Of a stretch of DNA of 64,000 nt, positions 61,654 through 64,000 are shown in pieces. The position numbers and the translations under genes are program-made. This DNA comes from Paenibacillus sp. 37 (GTDB lineage: Bacteria; Bacillota; Bacilli; Paenibacillales; Paenibacillaceae), in assembly GCF_008386395.1 (NCBI RefSeq), contig NZ_CP043761.1, forward strand, positions 1,550,001-1,614,000, read 5' to 3'. Numbering within the stretch: position 1 is the stretch's first letter; each line of letters begins with the position of its first letter. Under the pieces are notes generated by a model. That model saw only the letters and a list, made by a program, of their open reading frames with translations. It did not search any database and was not told the DNA's origin.

Positions 61654-61693
61654 TGTAAGCTATATTGACATGAAGAGAGGAACCCTCCATAAT
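61654..61693 (+). promoter_or_regulatory. urtA promoter with overlapping GlnR/TnrA box
   Basis: TGTAAGCTATATTGACA (61654-61670) is a second perfect TGTNA-N7-TNACA site. Its right end is the -35 box TTGACA (61665-61670), followed by a 17-bp spacer and CATAAT (61688-61693). A site over the -35 box suggests repression, unlike the upstream site at ureA. Confidence 0.75.
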
Positions 61694-61767
61694 TTGGATC
61701 AACGAACATTTCGGACTCAAATGACCTTAATGTTCGTCAATAGACTAAAAAAAGGGAGTGTAGGCTA

Positions 61768-63018
61768 TTGAAGAAGAGGTCGGTCAAGTTATGGAGTATT
61801 TTGCTGGGTGCGGTCATTGTGATGACAGGATGTGTGGAGGGCACTGCGCCGCCTGAAGCTTCGGGTTCAGGTGGTACAGGAGAGCCGGCTGCATCTGGTG
61901 ATACGATTAAAGTTGGCATTCTTCACTCTCTCAGCGGAACAATGGCGATCAGTGAGGTATCTGTTAAAGATGCGGAGATGCTTGCAATCGAAGAGATCAA
62001 CGCCGCGGGCGGGGTTTTGGGTAAACAGATCGAGCCTGTAGTTGAGGATGGCGCTTCGGATTGGCCTACTTTTGCGGAGAAGGCTGGAAAGTTACTGCAA
62101 CAGGATAAGGTCGCTGCTGTATTTGGTGGATGGACCTCTGCCAGTCGGAAGGCTATGCTCCCGGTGTTTGAACAGAATAAAGGTCTATTGTTTTACCCGG
62201 TGCAATATGAGGGATTGGAATCGTCGCCAAATATTTTTTATACAGGAGCAACAACCAATCAACAGATCGTTCCATCCGTAACCTGGTTACTGGAAAACAG
62301 GGGCAAGACGTTTTATCTGCTCGGTTCCGATTATGTATTCCCAAAAACGGCCAATCAGGTCATTAAGGCACAACTCGCAGCAGAAGGCGGCGAAGTTGTG
62401 GGTGAAGAATACACACCGCTGGGACATACCGATTACAGTACCATCATTAGCAAAATCAAGGCTGCGAAGCCGGATATTGTATACAATACGCTGAACGGAG
62501 ACAGTAATGTAGCTTTCTTCAAACAATTGAAGGATGCGGGAATCTCTTCGGATCAGATGACAACCCTCTCGGTAAGTGTGGCGGAGGAAGAAATCCGTGG
62601 TATTGGCGCGGATGTACTGAAGGGACATCTGGCTTCGTGGAATTATTATCAGACAACCGATACACCTGAAAATGCTACATTTGTTGCCAAGTATAAAGAA
62701 AAATACGGTGCTGATCGAGTGACAGCTGATCCGATTGAAGCGGGATATGTGGCGGTTTATCTCTGGAAGGCGGCAGTGGAAAAAGCAGGATCAACCGACG
62801 TGGAGAAGGTGAAGGCAGCTGCCAAGGGTCTGGAATTTGATGCCCCGGAAGGTAAGGTAACCGTGGATGGAGAGAATCAGCATATCTACAAAACCGTACG
62901 GATCGGTGAGGTGCAGGAAGATGGGCAGTTCAAGGAATTGTGGAATTCTGGTGAGCCTGTCAAGCCGGACCCTTATCTGAAAACGTATGAATGGGGAGCT
63001 TCCCTCAGCGCTAAATAA
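61768..63018 (+). CDS. urtA: Urea ABC transporter binding lipoprotein UrtA
   Basis: A 416-aa lipoprotein (signal about residues 8-21, lipobox MTGC) of the branched-chain-amino-acid type binding-protein family. The mature part shows UrtA features: [86 protein letters not shown] and [16 protein letters not shown]. It captures urea outside the cell. TTG start after AAAGGGAGTG. It is divergent from urease, and a UrtB permease follows, so urea uptake and cleavage genes are clustered. Confidence 0.95.
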   Translation: MKKRSVKLWSILLGAVIVMTGCVEGTAPPEASGSGGTGEPAASGDTIKVGILHSLSGTMAISEVSVKDAEMLAIEEINAAGGVLGKQIEPVVEDGASDWPTFAEKAGKLLQQDKVAAVFGGWTSASRKAMLPVFEQNKGLLFYPVQYEGLESSPNIFYTGATTNQQIVPSVTWLLENRGKTFYLLGSDYVFPKTANQVIKAQLAAEGGEVVGEEYTPLGHTDYSTIISKIKAAKPDIVYNTLNGDSNVAFFKQLKDAGISSDQMTTLSVSVAEEEIRGIGADVLKGHLASWNYYQTTDTPENATFVAKYKEKYGADRVTADPIEAGYVAVYLWKAAVEKAGSTDVEKVKAAAKGLEFDAPEGKVTVDGENQHIYKTVRIGEVQEDGQFKELWNSGEPVKPDPYLKTYEWGASLSAK

Positions 63019-63076
63019 CATAGAAACCTCGCAATAAAACAGGCAACTCGCTTCAAAGCAGCTGAAACATAAACGA

Positions 63077-63095
63077 GGGTGTGACAACACACCCC
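63077..63095 (+). other. Small hairpin between urtA and urtB
   Basis: AGGGTGTG, loop ACA, ACACACCCC: a stable stem without a T run, in the 180-bp gap. It probably marks an mRNA processing or stabilising point that favours the binding protein over the permease, rather than a terminator. Confidence 0.4.
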
Positions 63096-63199
63096 TTCAC
63101 GGTATTGCGGTAAAGCGTTACTGTGATATGAAATGTGAGGCTGGTGCGAATTGAAGTCATGTGAAATATCGAGACTCACGTATGGAGGAGGGGATAGCG

Positions 63200-64000
63200 A
63201 TGGATATGTTTATCCTGCAGATGTTCAATGGTCTGAGTATTAGTTCAATTCTGTTGTTGATTGCACTCGGTCTGGCGGTAACGTTTGGGTTGATGAATGT
63301 CATCAATATGGCTCACGGTGAACTGATCATGATCGGTGCATATGCAACGTATGTAACACAAAATTTGTTCATGTCCTATGCTCCAGCAGCGTGGTTTGGT
63401 GCCTATTTTGTTGTGGCTCTGCCGATTGCGTTCATTGTAGCGGCTCTGATTGGCTGGTTGCTTGAAGTGGTGTTGATCCGGCATCTGTATGGCAGGCCGC
63501 TTGATAGTTTGCTTGCGACATGGGGTGTAGGCATGATGCTGCAACAACTGGCCCGTACGATATTCGGAGCACCCAATGTGGGAGTATCCAGTCCGGCTTG
63601 GCTCAACGGGGGATTGGCGATCTCGGATGGCATTGTATTTCCGTACAAGCGAATTTTCATTATCGCATTAGTTGCGGTTGTGCTGCTGTGTATGTATCTC
63701 TATATCTATCGAACATCATCCGGAAGACGAATGAGGGCTGTAATGCAGAATCGGAGTATGGCAGGGTGCCTTGGAATTTCGACCCGGCGGGTGGATGGCA
63801 TGACCTTTGCGATTGGTTCGGGCATTGCCGGAATTGCTGGTTGTGCATTAACGCTCATTGGTCCGATTGGCCCTTCACTTGGTACGTATTATATTGTGGA
63901 TGCATTCATGGTCGTTGTTCTGGGTGGCGTAGGGAAATTGGTTGGAACTGTGTGTGGTGCACTGGGAATTGGGATGTTTAACACGCTGTTCGAAACCTAT
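63200..64000 (+). CDS. urtB: Urea ABC transporter permease UrtB (cut by the window edge)
   Basis: 267 codons are present and the frame is open to the last base. A LivH-type permease: [84 protein letters not shown] and [23 protein letters not shown]. The DSLLATWGV segment and the [10 protein letters not shown] start are typical of UrtB. GGAGGAGGGG precedes the ATG. urtC, urtD and urtE presumably follow beyond the edge. Confidence 0.93.
   Translation, partial: MDMFILQMFNGLSISSILLLIALGLAVTFGLMNVINMAHGELIMIGAYATYVTQNLFMSYAPAAWFGAYFVVALPIAFIVAALIGWLLEVVLIRHLYGRPLDSLLATWGVGMMLQQLARTIFGAPNVGVSSPAWLNGGLAISDGIVFPYKRIFIIALVAVVLLCMYLYIYRTSSGRRMRAVMQNRSMAGCLGISTRRVDGMTFAIGSGIAGIAGCALTLIGPIGPSLGTYYIVDAFMVVVLGGVGKLVGTVCGALGIGMFNTLFETY

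Overview
The window looks like a chromosomal segment of a Gram-positive, endospore-forming Paenibacillus-type bacterium. Pointers are strong AGGAGG-like ribosome binding sites with frequent TTG/GTG starts, secreted proteins with signal peptides and lipoboxes, an S-layer-homology (SLH) protein, the spore-cortex gene cmpA, MazEF-type EndoAI/EndoA, KimA, GbsR-type and Btr-type regulators, and the Bacillales order ydcC-alr-ndoAI-ndoA ... tex-cmpA-sprT. No complete mobile element, prophage or CRISPR array was seen. The genus is an inference from gene content.

Layout. 0.1-5 kb: a small membrane protein, a GH2 beta-galactosidase (lacZ) and a divergent AraC regulator. 5-9 kb: an AraC/DinB pair, a small possibly spore-surface protein, a secreted MORN-repeat protein and a GNAT acetyltransferase, flanked by two copies of an apparently undescribed small RNA. 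9-16 kb: rhaD under a repeat-type operator, the potassium importer kimA, and a UgpABE-like importer without an ATPase. 16-21 kb: an osmoprotectant module (CBS-containing OpuA ATPase, a permease fused to two tandem substrate-binding modules, a divergent GbsR regulator with a strong palindrome). 22-30 kb: a Fur-box-preceded Btr-like regulator, a secreted DUF5050-like protein, two Gfo/Idh/MocA oxidoreductases facing a MurR/RpiR regulator, and an ABC-2 exporter. 30-33 kb: an HSP90-family ATPase translationally coupled to an alpha-helical repeat protein. 33-40 kb: an SLH-anchored serine hydrolase, an XRE/DUF3169 pair, and an MFS transporter divergent from an SgrR-like regulator. 40-51 kb: ydcC-alr-ndoAI-ndoA, a GH36 alpha-galactosidase where Bacillus subtilis carries the sigB operon, then tex, cmpA and sprT. 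50-56 kb: two tRNA clusters (Asn-Ser and Glu-Lys-Leu), an ArsR/flavin-reductase pair, MgtC, and a DeoR/HAD pair. 56-64 kb: urease (ureABCFGD, no ureE) divergent from the urea importer urtAB, which runs off the right edge. Two perfect GlnR/TnrA boxes lie between the urease and urea-transport genes.

Patterns beyond the genes: (i) a 39-nt identical sequence at about 5.1 kb and 8.85 kb, each followed by a structurally conserved but sequence-divergent terminator; (ii) a 255-262 bp inverted-repeat-bounded, hairpin-rich element at 46.4 and 52.6 kb in opposite orientations, with a related core at 14.4 kb; (iii) a duplicated 3' end of tRNA-Ser 115 bp downstream of the gene. No searches were run. All homology calls rest on motif and sequence recognition.
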